A stretch of 64,000 nt of DNA, taken from assembly GCF_000423885.1 (NCBI RefSeq), contig NZ_AUIV01000009.1, forward strand, positions 62,001-126,000, read 5' to 3'. The position numbers and the translations under genes were made by a program. The stretch is from Thermomonas fusca DSM 15424. GTDB taxonomy: Bacteria > Pseudomonadota > Gammaproteobacteria > Xanthomonadales > Xanthomonadaceae. Shown one piece after another: positions 7,726-17,128 of the stretch; positions within the stretch are counted from its first letter, which is position 1; every line of letters begins with the position of its first letter. The notes beneath the pieces were generated by a model. The model was not told the origin of the DNA. It did not search any database and worked only from the letters and a program-made list of their open reading frames with translations.

Positions 7726-8658
7726 ATGCCACGTCCGATCTGGTCCGGCTCGCTGTCCTTCGGCCTGCTCAATATCCCGGTGCAGCTGATGGCGGGCACC
7801 CGCACCACCGACCTGTCGTTCCGCATGCTGGACGCGCGCGACAAATCGCCGATCCGCTACGAGCGCGTCAACGCCGAAACCGGCGAGGAAGTGCCGTGGA
7901 AGGAGATCGTCAAGGCGTTCGAATACGACAAGGGCAGCTACGTGGTGCTGGAGCAGGAGGACATCCGCTCGGCCGCGCCGGAAAGCCATGACGCCATCGA
8001 GGTGGAGGCGTTTGTCGACGTCGATGCGATCGGCCCGCAGTATTTCGAGAAACCCTATGTGCTGGTGCCGGCGAAGAGGGCGGAGAAGGGCTATGTGCTG
8101 CTGCGCGAAACCCTCAAGCGCACCGGCCGCATGGGCATCGCCCGCATCGTGATCCGCACCCGCGAAAACCTGTGCGCGCTGTTGCCGCAGGGCGATGCGC
8201 TGCTGCTGGTGATGATGCGCTACCCGCAGGAACTGGTGGATGCCGGCGACTACGCGCTGCCGGCCGGGCAGGCCGGCGATTACCGGATCAGCCCGCGCGA
8301 GCTGGAAATGGCCGAAGCGCTGATCGCCTCGATGGAAAGCGAATGGAAGCCGGCCGGCTACCGCGACGAGTTCCGCGCGGGCCTGCAGAAGGTGATCGAA
8401 AAGCGCATCAAGGCCAAGGGCGGCAAGGTGCGCAAGTCGCTGGAAGAACCCGCGCTGCGCGATGACGCCACCACCAACGTGGTCGACTTCATGTCGCTGC
8501 TGCAAAAAAGCATCGACGCCAAGCGCCGCACGCCGGCGTCCAAGGCGGTGGCCCGCAAACCAGCCAAGACCGCCAGCAAGGCCGGCAAGCCCGGCAAGGC
8601 GGCAGCCGCAAAACCGAAGCCGGCCAAGCGCGCGGCCAAGTCCAGGACGGCGCGCTGA
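7726..8658 (+). CDS. ku: Ku protein, non-homologous end joining
   Basis: This 310-residue bacterial Ku binds double-strand ends as a homodimer and recruits LigD. The N-terminal RPIWSGSLSFGLLNIPVQL and the core through LPQGDALLLVMMRYP are characteristic. The C-terminal 55 residues form a basic Lys/Ala/Pro-rich tail, known in several Ku proteins to help DNA binding and sliding. AAGGGGGGT precedes the ATG. The gene is 15 nt after the dehydrogenase and 30 nt before the FAD oxidoreductase, so it is likely cotranscribed with stress genes and not with ligD, which is upstream of separate promoters. Confidence 0.96.
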   Translation: MPRPIWSGSLSFGLLNIPVQLMAGTRTTDLSFRMLDARDKSPIRYERVNAETGEEVPWKEIVKAFEYDKGSYVVLEQEDIRSAAPESHDAIEVEAFVDVDAIGPQYFEKPYVLVPAKRAEKGYVLLRETLKRTGRMGIARIVIRTRENLCALLPQGDALLLVMMRYPQELVDAGDYALPAGQAGDYRISPRELEMAEALIASMESEWKPAGYRDEFRAGLQKVIEKRIKAKGGKVRKSLEEPALRDDATTNVVDFMSLLQKSIDAKRRTPASKAVARKPAKTASKAGKPGKAAAAKPKPAKRAAKSRTAR

Positions 8659-8688
8659 GACGCCACCACACCCGCCAAAGGAGATGGC

Positions 8689-10188
8689 ATGAACAGCCTG
8701 TGGACCAGCACCAGCAATACGCGCTCGGGTTTCGAGTCGCTCAAGGGCACCGAAGTCGCGGATGTCGCCGTGGTCGGCGGCGGCATCACCGGCGTGACCA
8801 CCGCGTTGCGGCTGGCCGAGGCGGGGATGTCGGTGGCGCTGGTGGAAAGTGCGCGGATCGGCGCCGGCAATACCGGGCGTTCCACCGGCAACCTGTACGC
8901 GACGCTGTCGCATGGGCTCGCCACCCTGCTCGGGAAATGGGGTGAGGAAACCCTGCGCAGCGTGGTCCGCCTGCGTGGCGAAGCGGTGGCGCAGATCGCC
9001 CGCGACGTGGAAACGCTGCGGCTGGACTGCGACTTCGAACGGGTGGACCTGCACATCGGCCTGGAGCAGGAAGCCGGCGACGCCCTGCAGGCGCTGCGCG
9101 AGGAGTTCGCGGCGCTGGCGCTGGCCGGGCTGGCGCCCGACTGGGTGGAACCGCCGCTGGCGATGGCGTCCGGGCGGATGCTGAGGATCCGCGGGCAGGC
9201 GCAGTGCAACCCCTGCGCCTACGTGCAGGCGCTGGCTGCGCAGGCGCAGCGTCGCGGCGCACGGCTGTTCGAGGAGACCCGGGTCATCGACATCGATGCC
9301 AGCGACGGCCGGGTGCGTACCACCGACGGCGAAATCAGTGCTGGCGCGATAGTCATTGCCACCCATTCGCCGATCGGTTTCAACCTGGTGCAGGCCGAAA
9401 TGCAGCCGTGCATCGAATACGGCATTTCGGCGCGGGTGGAAGCCGGCGCGATGCCGTCCGGGATCTTCTGGTTCCGCGATGGCGAACATTCGCTGCGCCG
9501 CTATCGGCACGCCGGCGTCGAGCACCTGGTGGTGATCGGCGAGCCGCACCGCACCGGCGAGCAGGAGCCAGAAGCGGTCCGTCTGGAGCGCCTGCGCGGC
9601 TTCGCCCGGCGCCATTTCGGGGTGGAGACATTCGAACACTGCTGGTCGGCGCAGCAGCTGCGTTCCGCCGACGGGCTGCCGTACATCGGCCGCAGCGCGC
9701 ACGACAACGTGTTCATCGCCACCGGCTTTGCCGCCGACGGCTTGACCTGGGGTACGGTGGCCGCCGGGCTGATCCGCGACCTGGTGCAGGACAAGGGCAA
9801 TCCCGCCGTCGACCTGCTGTCGCCGCGGCGGCTTACCCCGGTGAAATCAGCCAAGGGCTGGGCCGAGGAAAACGCGGCGGTGGTCAAGCACCTGGTGGGC
9901 GACCGGCTGCGGCAGGTGGAGCCGGCATCGCTGTCGTCGGTGGCGCCGGGGCAGGGCAAGCTGGTCGATCACCAGGGCAAGACCTTTGCGGTCTATCGCG
10001 CTTCGGACGGCACCCTTACCGTGCTGTCGCCGGTCTGCCCGCACCTGCGCTGCCACGTGGCGTGGAACCCGGAACAGCCGGGCTGGGACTGCCCCTGCCA
10101 CGGCAGCCGCTTCCATCCCGACGGCCGCGTGCTGGACGGGCCGGCACTGTCGGACCTGGAGCGGCTGCGGCTGGAGGACGCCCGGTGA
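8689..10188 (+). CDS. FAD-dependent oxidoreductase with C-terminal Rieske domain
   Basis: This 499-residue protein belongs to the DAO/glycine-oxidase-like group. It has an N-terminal dinucleotide-binding motif VVGGGITGVTTALRLAEAG (about residues 29-47), and ends with a Rieske [2Fe-2S] domain. The cluster ligands are Cys450/His452 in CPHLRCHV and Cys468/His471 in CPCHGSRF. The natural substrate is unknown. A good ribosome-binding site (AAAGGAGA) precedes ATG 8689. The stop codon overlaps the GTG start of the next gene (GTGA), so the pair is translationally coupled. It lies 30 nt behind ku. Confidence 0.9.
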   Translation: MNSLWTSTSNTRSGFESLKGTEVADVAVVGGGITGVTTALRLAEAGMSVALVESARIGAGNTGRSTGNLYATLSHGLATLLGKWGEETLRSVVRLRGEAVAQIARDVETLRLDCDFERVDLHIGLEQEAGDALQALREEFAALALAGLAPDWVEPPLAMASGRMLRIRGQAQCNPCAYVQALAAQAQRRGARLFEETRVIDIDASDGRVRTTDGEISAGAIVIATHSPIGFNLVQAEMQPCIEYGISARVEAGAMPSGIFWFRDGEHSLRRYRHAGVEHLVVIGEPHRTGEQEPEAVRLERLRGFARRHFGVETFEHCWSAQQLRSADGLPYIGRSAHDNVFIATGFAADGLTWGTVAAGLIRDLVQDKGNPAVDLLSPRRLTPVKSAKGWAEENAAVVKHLVGDRLRQVEPASLSSVAPGQGKLVDHQGKTFAVYRASDGTLTVLSPVCPHLRCHVAWNPEQPGWDCPCHGSRFHPDGRVLDGPALSDLERLRLEDAR

Positions 10189-10724
10189 ACTCCGCGGCGC
10201 CGCGCATGCAGGCCGGCCACGATGCGCCGGCCGGCGCGCGACGCTTGCGTCGCCTGCTGCTGGATGCGCAGTGCAGCGGCTGTGTCGCCAGCCTGCTGTC
10301 CACGCTGGTGGTGTCGCTGTTCAGTCATCTGCGTACCGGCCATGCCGCGGCCGGCACCAATTCCGCCAGCCAGTGGATCTGGTATCCGCAGGCGCGTTCG
10401 CGCAGCGCGGCCTCATGGCGGCATACCGGCATCGGCTATCTCATCCACCACGCCAGCTCGGTGTTCTGGGCAGTCGGCTACCAGCTGCTGCGGCCCGCCG
10501 AAACCGACCGTCGCGGACAGGTGCTGCGCGCCGCCTCGATCGCCGCCGTGGCTTATTGGGTGGACTACAAGGTGGTGCCGCGCCGGCTCAGCCCGGGCTT
10601 CGAAGGCAAGATCGGCGCGGCCGGGATGTGGGCGACCTATGCCGTGTTCGGCGTCGGACTGGTGCTGGGCAGCCGGCGCCGGTCGCGGAGCGGCAATTGT
10701 GTGGGCGCGCGGTCGAAAGCCTGA
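10185..10724 (+). CDS. Predicted inner-membrane protein coupled to the FAD/Rieske gene
   Basis: This is a 179-residue protein of unknown function. The GTG at 10185 overlaps the previous stop codon by four bases (GTGA); ATG 10206 is an alternative. Hydrophobic stretches are visible near residues 36-50, 85-100, 122-130 and 150-165, consistent with several membrane segments. A conserved-looking stretch YWVDYKVVPRRLSPGFE lies between two of them. I do not recognise the family. The tight coupling suggests it may anchor or pass electrons to the FAD/Rieske protein, which is inference. Confidence 0.7.
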   Translation: MNSAAPRMQAGHDAPAGARRLRRLLLDAQCSGCVASLLSTLVVSLFSHLRTGHAAAGTNSASQWIWYPQARSRSAASWRHTGIGYLIHHASSVFWAVGYQLLRPAETDRRGQVLRAASIAAVAYWVDYKVVPRRLSPGFEGKIGAAGMWATYAVFGVGLVLGSRRRSRSGNCVGARSKA

Positions 10725-10769
10725 CATGGGGCGCCGGTGACTTTGCGCGCGGGGGCGCCGAAGCGCGGG

Positions 10770-11795
<1,026 letters not shown>

Positions 11796-11880
11796 CCCGC
11801 GGCGCCCCTGGCCAGTGAACTGGCGCCAGTGCCGCCGCGCCGGTCGGGTGGCAACAAGCAGGCGCGGGCAAGCCGGCCGC

Positions 11881-12444
11881 TCACTTGCGGGCGAGCCCGA
11901 ACGGATCACGTCTGCCGCTGCTTGCCGCCACTTCCGCGTCGCAGGTATGCCGCAGCAGGTGCATCGCCGCGCGCTGCAGCGTCTGCGTGCGCGCGGCCGT
12001 GCAGTCGCCCGGCACCCACAGCCGGTAGCTGCGCATGTGCGCGTCCAGTGCGGTGGCCAGCACGCAGGAATCGGTGGCGATCCCGGTGATCGCCAGTCGC
12101 TCGACGCCCAGCTGCTGCAGCAGGATCGGCAACGCGGTGGCGCGAAATGCGGAATGCTTCGGCTTCAGCACATGGTAGTGGCCGGGTTCCGGCGTCAGGC
12201 CTTTCGCCAGCCGCGCCGATGCCCCGCCGCGCTCATGGCAGGACGCCACCAGTTCCGGAAAGCCGCCCTGCTAGTGCGTCCAGTTGTCGTTGGCATAGAT
12301 CACCGGGCAGCCGGCCGCATCGAACCGATCGCGCAGCGCACGCAGCGGCGCGCAGATCGCGCCAGCCGCGGTGGCAAGCGGGCGCGCGCCGTCGAAGGCG
12401 AAATGATTGATCACGTCGACGATGAGCAGCGCGGATTCCGGCAT
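11881..12444 (-). pseudogene. Isochorismatase-family hydrolase interrupted by an in-frame amber codon
   Basis: Reading from ATG 12444, the frame encodes 57 residues (MPESALLIVDVINHF to ANDNWTH), then TAG at 12271-12273 (codon 58), then continues in the same frame to the end of a normal isochorismatase-like protein. The three catalytic residues are split across the stop: Asp in LIVDV before it, Lys in LKPKHSAF and Cys in GIATDSCVLATA after it. The total length with the stop read through (187 residues) is normal for the family. Relatives usually carry an aromatic residue at this site, so a single G-to-A change of TGG to TAG is the simplest cause. GTG 12249 could restart the C-terminal part. A sequencing error is possible. 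Confidence 0.85.
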
Positions 12445-12520
12445 GCCCAAAACGCTCGCACGAGCGCCGTCAACGCGGGTTGAAGTGCGCCGGGTCGGGG
12501 GCGGTTGCGCGGGCACAAAC

Positions 12521-12549
12521 GAAAACGCCCAACTGCGGACAGTTGGGCG
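12521..12549 (-). terminator. Rho-independent terminator downstream of tRNA-Phe
   Basis: A perfect 10-bp stem (CGCCCAACTG / CAGTTGGGCG, 12526-12549) with a 4-nt loop is followed on the minus strand by GTTTTCGTTT. It ends transcription of the tRNA 8 nt after its 3' end. Confidence 0.85.
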
Positions 12550-12556
12550 CCGAATT

Positions 12557-12632
12557 TGGTGGCTCGGGACGGAATCGAACCGCCGACACGGGGATTTTCA
12601 ATCCCCTGCTCTACCAACTGAGCTACCGAGCC
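12557..12632 (-). tRNA. tRNA-Phe (GAA)
   Basis: The minus strand reads GGCTCGGTAGCTCAGTTGG at the 5' end (acceptor stem and D arm). The anticodon stem GGGGA/TCCCC closes the loop TTGAAAA, giving anticodon GAA. The T arm contains GGTTCGATTCC and the acceptor closes with CCGAGCC, followed by ACCA, so CCA is encoded. The length is 76 nt. Its 3' end faces the accessory block on the left. Confidence 0.97.
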
Positions 12633-12784
12633 AAGCTGTGTTGCGAGCCGCGCATGATACGGATCGCCGGCCGGTTGGGCAACCCATTTTCGAGGCGGGG
12701 GCCGCAGGCGGTCGCCGTAGCCGTTGGGCAGGCGTTCGGCATCGGGGGAGGAGGATGGCGATATCCAATGGTCAGGAGAGCGCC

Positions 12785-13210
12785 ATGAAGGCGATCATTG
12801 CCACTGCAATCGCGCTGGTGCTGGCGGGTTGCACCACCGGCCGGATCAGCGATACCGACCGTCTGGCGCTGTACCAGCAGCATGCTGGCGCGCCGGTGAA
12901 CCAGATCCGCTACATCGACCCGATGGGCTGGGAGCGCATCGACGACCAGCACGTGGTCCTGCAGATGCGGCCCAACGAAAGCTGGCTGCTGCGCCTGTCC
13001 GGGCCGTGTCTGGCATGGAGCAACGGCTCGCCGTTCCTTGGCCTGTCGTCCTTCAGCGGGATGACCCTGTCGCGCTTCGACAAGGTGATTGCGCCCGGCT
13101 CGCAGCTCAGCTGCCTGATCCGGGAAATCCGCCCACTCGATGTCAAGGCGCTGCGCGCAGGCGAAAAGGCGCTGCGCGAGAAAACCGCGGCTCAGGCCTC
13201 CGGCATGTAG
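12785..13210 (+). CDS. DUF6491-like lipoprotein
   Basis: This 141-residue predicted lipoprotein has the signal sequence MKAIIATAIALVLAGC with lipobox LAGC, so Cys16 is the expected lipidated residue. The body (RPNESWLLRLSGPC, later SQLSCLIREIRPLD) resembles DUF6491 proteins common in Xanthomonadaceae, including two Cys that may pair. No function is known. The ATG at 12785 follows AGGAGAG. The 3' end overlaps the end of the convergent yggX gene by 19 nt. Confidence 0.8.
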   Translation: MKAIIATAIALVLAGCTTGRISDTDRLALYQQHAGAPVNQIRYIDPMGWERIDDQHVVLQMRPNESWLLRLSGPCLAWSNGSPFLGLSSFSGMTLSRFDKVIAPGSQLSCLIREIRPLDVKALRAGEKALREKTAAQASGM

Positions 13211-13461
13211 CCCGGCGGCTTCTCGGCGCCGCCTTCGAACAGGTACTTCACCATCTGCGCCTCGAGGAAGGCGCGGTGTTCGGGGTTCATTGGCGAGATC
13301 CGGTTCTCGTTGATGAGCATGGTCTGGTGCGCCAGCCAGCGCTGCCACGCCGGTTTGCCGACCTCGTTGAAGACCCGCTTGCCGGCTTCGCCCGGCCACG
13401 GCGGGAAGTCCAGACCGTCGGTATCGATGTTATCCACCACGCAGCGCACCTTGCGGGTCAT
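13192..13461 (-). CDS. yggX: Probable Fe(2+)-trafficking protein YggX
   Basis: This 89-residue protein has the family signature throughout: an N-terminal RKVRCVVDN with the conserved Cys, LDFPPWPGEAGKRV, KPAWQRWLAHQTMLINE and PEHRAFLEAQMVKYLF. Family members protect Fe-S clusters from oxidative damage. The ATG at 13461 overlaps the last bases of mutY (ATGA-type coupling), the usual mutY-yggX arrangement in gammaproteobacteria. This fits, since MutY itself carries a 4Fe-4S cluster. Confidence 0.95.
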   Translation of the reverse strand: MTRKVRCVVDNIDTDGLDFPPWPGEAGKRVFNEVGKPAWQRWLAHQTMLINENRISPMNPEHRAFLEAQMVKYLFEGGAEKPPGYMPEA

Positions 13462-14594
13462 TCCGTTTGCTCCTGAAGCAGTTTCCGCACCGGCGCGGGC
13501 AGGCCGATCGCGGCGAGTTCCGCGCGGCTTGCCCAACGCAGGTCGGCATTATCGCCGATGGCTGCACGCGGGCCGTTGACGGCGATCAGCCGCGGGTGGA
13601 TACGCAGGCGGAAGTGGGTGAAACCGTGGTCCAGCGCGGGCAGGGCGCGCGCGCTGGCGAAATCGCCATCGAGGTGGCGCTGGAACCATGCCTGCGCCTC
13701 GTCGCTGCTTTCGTGCTGCGGCAGCGACCACAGCGACGCCCAGACGCCGGTGGGCGGCCGGCGCCACAGCAGCACGCGGCCGGCCGGGTCTTCCACGATC
13801 AGCATCCGGGTTTCGCGCTGCGGCAGCGGCTTGCTGCCCGGTTTGGCCGCGGGCAGCTCGGCGATGCGGCCTTCGCGGCGGGCAACGCACGCGTCCTGCA
13901 GCGGGCAGATCGCGCAGGACGGACTGGCGCGGGTGCACAGGGTGGCGCCGAAATCCATCTGCGCCTGGGTCCAGTCGGCAAGCCGCGCATCCGGCAGCAG
14001 GCTTGCGGCAATCGACCACAGCTGTTTCTCGACCGCAGGCGTGCCCGGCCAGCCGCCGATGCCGAACAGCCGGCACAGCACGCGCTTGACGTTGCCGTCG
14101 AGGATCGGCGCGCGGTCGTTCCACGCCTGCGACAGGATCGCGCCGGCGGTGCTGCGGCCGATGCCGGGCAGCGCGATCAGCGCATCGAGGTCGCGCGGCA
14201 GGTCGCCGTCGTGGCGCTCCACGCACAGCTTCGCGGTGGCGTGCAGGTTGCGCGCGCGGGCGTAGTAGCCAAGCCCGGACCACAGCGCCAGCACCTGGTC
14301 CTGCGAGGCGCGCGCCAGCGCTGGCAGATCGGGCAGGGCGCTGACGAAGCGCTCGAAGTAGCCGCTCACCACCGATACCTGCGTCTGCTGCAGCATGATT
14401 TCGCTCAGCCACACCCGGTACGGCGTGCGCGGATGCTGCCAGGGCAGGTCGACGCGGCCGTGGCGGTCGAACCATGCCAGCAGCCGTGCGGCGATTTCGC
14501 CATCGGCGAGGACGTGCGCCTGCTGCGTGGATGAAGAATCAGGCGCTTCGCCTCGGCCGGAACGGCGAGGTGTGGCTGGACTGCGCGCGCTCAT
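13458..14594 (-). CDS. mutY: A/G-specific adenine DNA glycosylase MutY
   Basis: This 378-residue enzyme removes adenine mispaired with 8-oxoguanine. It shows the catalytic Glu in SEIMLQQTQV, the helix-hairpin-helix LPGIGRSTAGAI, the catalytic Asp in ILDGNVKRV and the Fe-S ligands C-x6-C-x2-C-x5-C in CTRASPSCAICPLQDAC. A C-terminal Nudix-like domain recognises 8-oxoG. ATG 14594 overlaps the stop of the upstream AsmA gene (ATGA), and the frame could extend further upstream, but that would run into AsmA coding sequence. Confidence 0.95.
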   Translation of the reverse strand: MSARSPATPRRSGRGEAPDSSSTQQAHVLADGEIAARLLAWFDRHGRVDLPWQHPRTPYRVWLSEIMLQQTQVSVVSGYFERFVSALPDLPALARASQDQVLALWSGLGYYARARNLHATAKLCVERHDGDLPRDLDALIALPGIGRSTAGAILSQAWNDRAPILDGNVKRVLCRLFGIGGWPGTPAVEKQLWSIAASLLPDARLADWTQAQMDFGATLCTRASPSCAICPLQDACVARREGRIAELPAAKPGSKPLPQRETRMLIVEDPAGRVLLWRRPPTGVWASLWSLPQHESSDEAQAWFQRHLDGDFASARALPALDHGFTHFRLRIHPRLIAVNGPRAAIGDNADLRWASRAELAAIGLPAPVRKLLQEQTE

Positions 14595-15889
14595 TCTTCG
14601 CCCAGCTCGATTTCCACGCCTTCCAGCGTCGCGCCAGCGATTTCCACCCTGGGCGTGGACAGCGTCCCGGCCAGCGGCGGCAGCGGTGATGCCTTGTTGC
14701 CTGCATCCAGCCACGCCAGCACTTCCGGTAGATGGAAGCGCGCGTCCAGCGCGGTGGCGTCGCGGCGCAGGGTCAGCGAAGCGGTGTCGGAAAATGCCAT
14801 CGCGCCGCTGTAGTCCAGCGCAAACGGCAGCGGCGAGGTGGATGCCGACAGCGGCGGCGGCAGCGCCGGCCAGCTTTGCGGCCAGCCGGCCAGCGCGCCG
14901 TCCAGGTGCAGGCGCAGGCGCCGTCCCACCGACACGCTGCCGCGCGCGCGCGCATCCGGCACCGGGCCGTCGCCGTCCAGCACCACGGTCACCGGCACCA
15001 ACCGCCAGGTCGCGTTGTTGAAAGCCATCGGGCCGTGTAGGCCAAGCCGGAACGGGGCGCTGGTGGAACCGGACAGATAGCGCGCGGCGATTCCGATCCT
15101 GGCCGGCTTCATCAGCGCCGAGTCCTTGCCCAGCCGCAGCGGCCCGGCCAGGAACACTTGCGCCGGGATCCGCCAGCCGGCGCCGGCCAGCGTCAGCGCG
15201 CCCACTCCGGCCACGCCGGTGGGCGCGCCGTCCAGCAGTCGCTGCGGATGGGCGACCGCGATGGCGAGGTCGGCCGGGATCGACAGCGGCGCATCGAGGT
15301 AGCGCCCGCGCACGTGCGCGCGCAGCGGGCGCTGCGGATGCAGGGAAGGCAGGTCGATGGCGAGGCCGTCGATGCGCCAGTCGTCGTTGTCGATGCGGCC
15401 GTCGCGCACGCGCAAGCCGCCGGTCAGCACCGGAATGCGGGTTTTCCCGCTGGGCGGGCGGGTGGCCAGCCAGCGCTGCAGGGCAGGGAGGTCCAGCACC
15501 GGCGCGTCCAGCTCGATGCGCTGCACGGTCAGGTCGGCGCCGCGGCTGCGCAGCGTGCGCCAGGGCAGCGAGACGAACACGCGCTTGGCGCGCAGCAGTG
15601 CGGTGGGGTCGTCGGGGCGTTTTGCCTCCACGTTGCCCAGCACCAGCTGGGGCGTGCCGCGCAGGCGGTAGTCGATCTCCTGCGCACGCAGCTGCAGGCC
15701 CAGCGCATCGCCCGCCAGCGACAGCAGGGTCGCGCCCGCGCGCCTGGGTTGCAGCAGCCAGCCGGCCAGCAGCATCCCGGCCAGCAGCAGGACGATGAGG
15801 GTCGCGGCGATGCGCAGCAGTCGCCGCGGCAGCGGCCTGCGCGGGACTGCGTCCGGATCGCGCTTCATGGCGTCAGCGATGTCGTCCAT
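14591..15889 (-). CDS. AsmA-family protein
   Basis: This 432-residue inner-membrane-anchored periplasmic protein has a basic N-terminus, one hydrophobic segment (about residues 27-47) and then a long beta-rich region. Family members belong to the AsmA/VPS13-like bridge group linked to outer-membrane lipid homeostasis; this copy is short compared with AsmA itself. It ends with a four-base overlap with mutY, so AsmA-mutY-yggX read as one operon. Assignment rests on overall pattern and not on one strict motif. Confidence 0.75.
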   Translation of the reverse strand: MDDIADAMKRDPDAVPRRPLPRRLLRIAATLIVLLLAGMLLAGWLLQPRRAGATLLSLAGDALGLQLRAQEIDYRLRGTPQLVLGNVEAKRPDDPTALLRAKRVFVSLPWRTLRSRGADLTVQRIELDAPVLDLPALQRWLATRPPSGKTRIPVLTGGLRVRDGRIDNDDWRIDGLAIDLPSLHPQRPLRAHVRGRYLDAPLSIPADLAIAVAHPQRLLDGAPTGVAGVGALTLAGAGWRIPAQVFLAGPLRLGKDSALMKPARIGIAARYLSGSTSAPFRLGLHGPMAFNNATWRLVPVTVVLDGDGPVPDARARGSVSVGRRLRLHLDGALAGWPQSWPALPPPLSASTSPLPFALDYSGAMAFSDTASLTLRRDATALDARFHLPEVLAWLDAGNKASPLPPLAGTLSTPRVEIAGATLEGVEIELGEE

Positions 15890-15955
15890 TGCGCGACATC
15901 ATGCGGCACGGGCCATTCACGCCGCGCAGGCAGGCGCTTCGCGCGGCCGGCCGGT

Positions 15956-17068
15956 TCAGGCCCGCCCCAACTCGGCCGGCAGCAGCGCATCGACGAAGGC
16001 CTCGGCATCGAACACGCGCAGGTCTTCCGGGCGTTCGCCGATGCCGGCGTAGCGGATCGGAATGCCGAACTCGCGGGCCAGCGCGAACACCACGCCGCCC
16101 TTGGCGGTGCCGTCGAGCTTGGTGACCACCAGCCCGGTGACCGGGATCTTCTCGTTGAACTTGCGGACCTGGTTGATCGCGTTCTGGCCGGTGGTGCCGT
16201 CGATGACCATCAGCACCTCGTGCGGCGCTTCGGCGTCGAGCTTGCGCAGCACCCGCGCCACTTTCGCCAGCTCGTCCATCAGTCCGCCCTGGGTGTGCAG
16301 ACGGCCGGCGGTATCGGCGATCAGCACGTCCACGCCGCGCGACTTCGCCGCCTGCAGCGCATCGAACGCCACCGAGGCGGCATCCGCATTCTGGCCCTGC
16401 GCGATCACCGCCACGCCGTTGCGCTCGCCCCACATCTGCAGCTGGGCGACTGCGGCGGCGCGGAAGGTATCGCCGGCCGCCAGCATCAGGCTGCGGCCCT
16501 CGTCCTTGTAGCGGCGTGCCAGCTTGCCGATGGTGGTGGTCTTGCCGACGCCGTTGACGCCGATGGTCAGCAGCACGAAGGGTTTCTTCGAAGCATCGAT
16601 CTGCAGCGGCTTCGCCACCGGCACCAGCAGCGCGATCAGGTCGGCGCGCAGTGCTTTCAACAGCGCATTGGCATCGGCGAATTCGCGTGCCTTCATCCGC
16701 TTGCGCAGCGATTCCACCAGCGCGGTGCTGGCGGTCACGCCGACGTCGGCGGTGAGCAGGGCGGTTTCGATTTCGTCCAGCAGCTCGTCGTCGAGCTTGG
16801 GGTTGCGCGAGAACAGGCCGCTGAAGCTGCGCGCGAAGGCGCTGCCGCGCAGGCGTTCGCGCCAGCCGGTCTTGCCGGCCGCTGCGGGTTCGGAGTGCGC
16901 AGGCTCGGCGGCCGCAACGTCTAGGATCTCGGGCTCGGGCAGCAGTGGCGCCGACGTCGGCGCATCCGCCGGAAGCTCGGCCGGGGTGGCATTCGCAACG
17001 GGGGGCTGGGCCGCTTCCGGCGTGGGGGTTTGCGCGTCGGGTTTCTTGCGGCGGAACCAGCTGACCAT
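15956..17068 (-). CDS. ftsY: Signal recognition particle receptor FtsY
   Basis: This 370-residue SRP GTPase targets ribosomes to the membrane. An acidic/Pro/Ala-rich N-terminal A region precedes the NG domain. GTPase motifs are GVNGVGKTTTIGKLA (P-loop), DTFRAAAVAQL, DTAGRLHTQ and TKLDGTAKGG. ATG 17068 (MVSWFRRKK) is the usual start; ATG 17101 is possible but reaches towards the divergent rsmD. The next gene upstream, rsmD, is on the other strand, the common ftsY/rsmD arrangement. Confidence 0.97.
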   Translation of the reverse strand: MVSWFRRKKPDAQTPTPEAAQPPVANATPAELPADAPTSAPLLPEPEILDVAAAEPAHSEPAAAGKTGWRERLRGSAFARSFSGLFSRNPKLDDELLDEIETALLTADVGVTASTALVESLRKRMKAREFADANALLKALRADLIALLVPVAKPLQIDASKKPFVLLTIGVNGVGKTTTIGKLARRYKDEGRSLMLAAGDTFRAAAVAQLQMWGERNGVAVIAQGQNADAASVAFDALQAAKSRGVDVLIADTAGRLHTQGGLMDELAKVARVLRKLDAEAPHEVLMVIDGTTGQNAINQVRKFNEKIPVTGLVVTKLDGTAKGGVVFALAREFGIPIRYAGIGERPEDLRVFDAEAFVDALLPAELGRA

Positions 17069-17128
17069 GAGGCCGTGGGAATGTCGGAGAATGGCGGCCA
17101 TGTTAGCACTCGCCCCCTGCCAGCCCCG

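Noticed and set aside
11796..11909. N-terminal extension of topoisomerase IB
   Set aside because: It would need a GTG start overlapping the isochorismatase pseudogene, and the family length is reached from ATG 11795.
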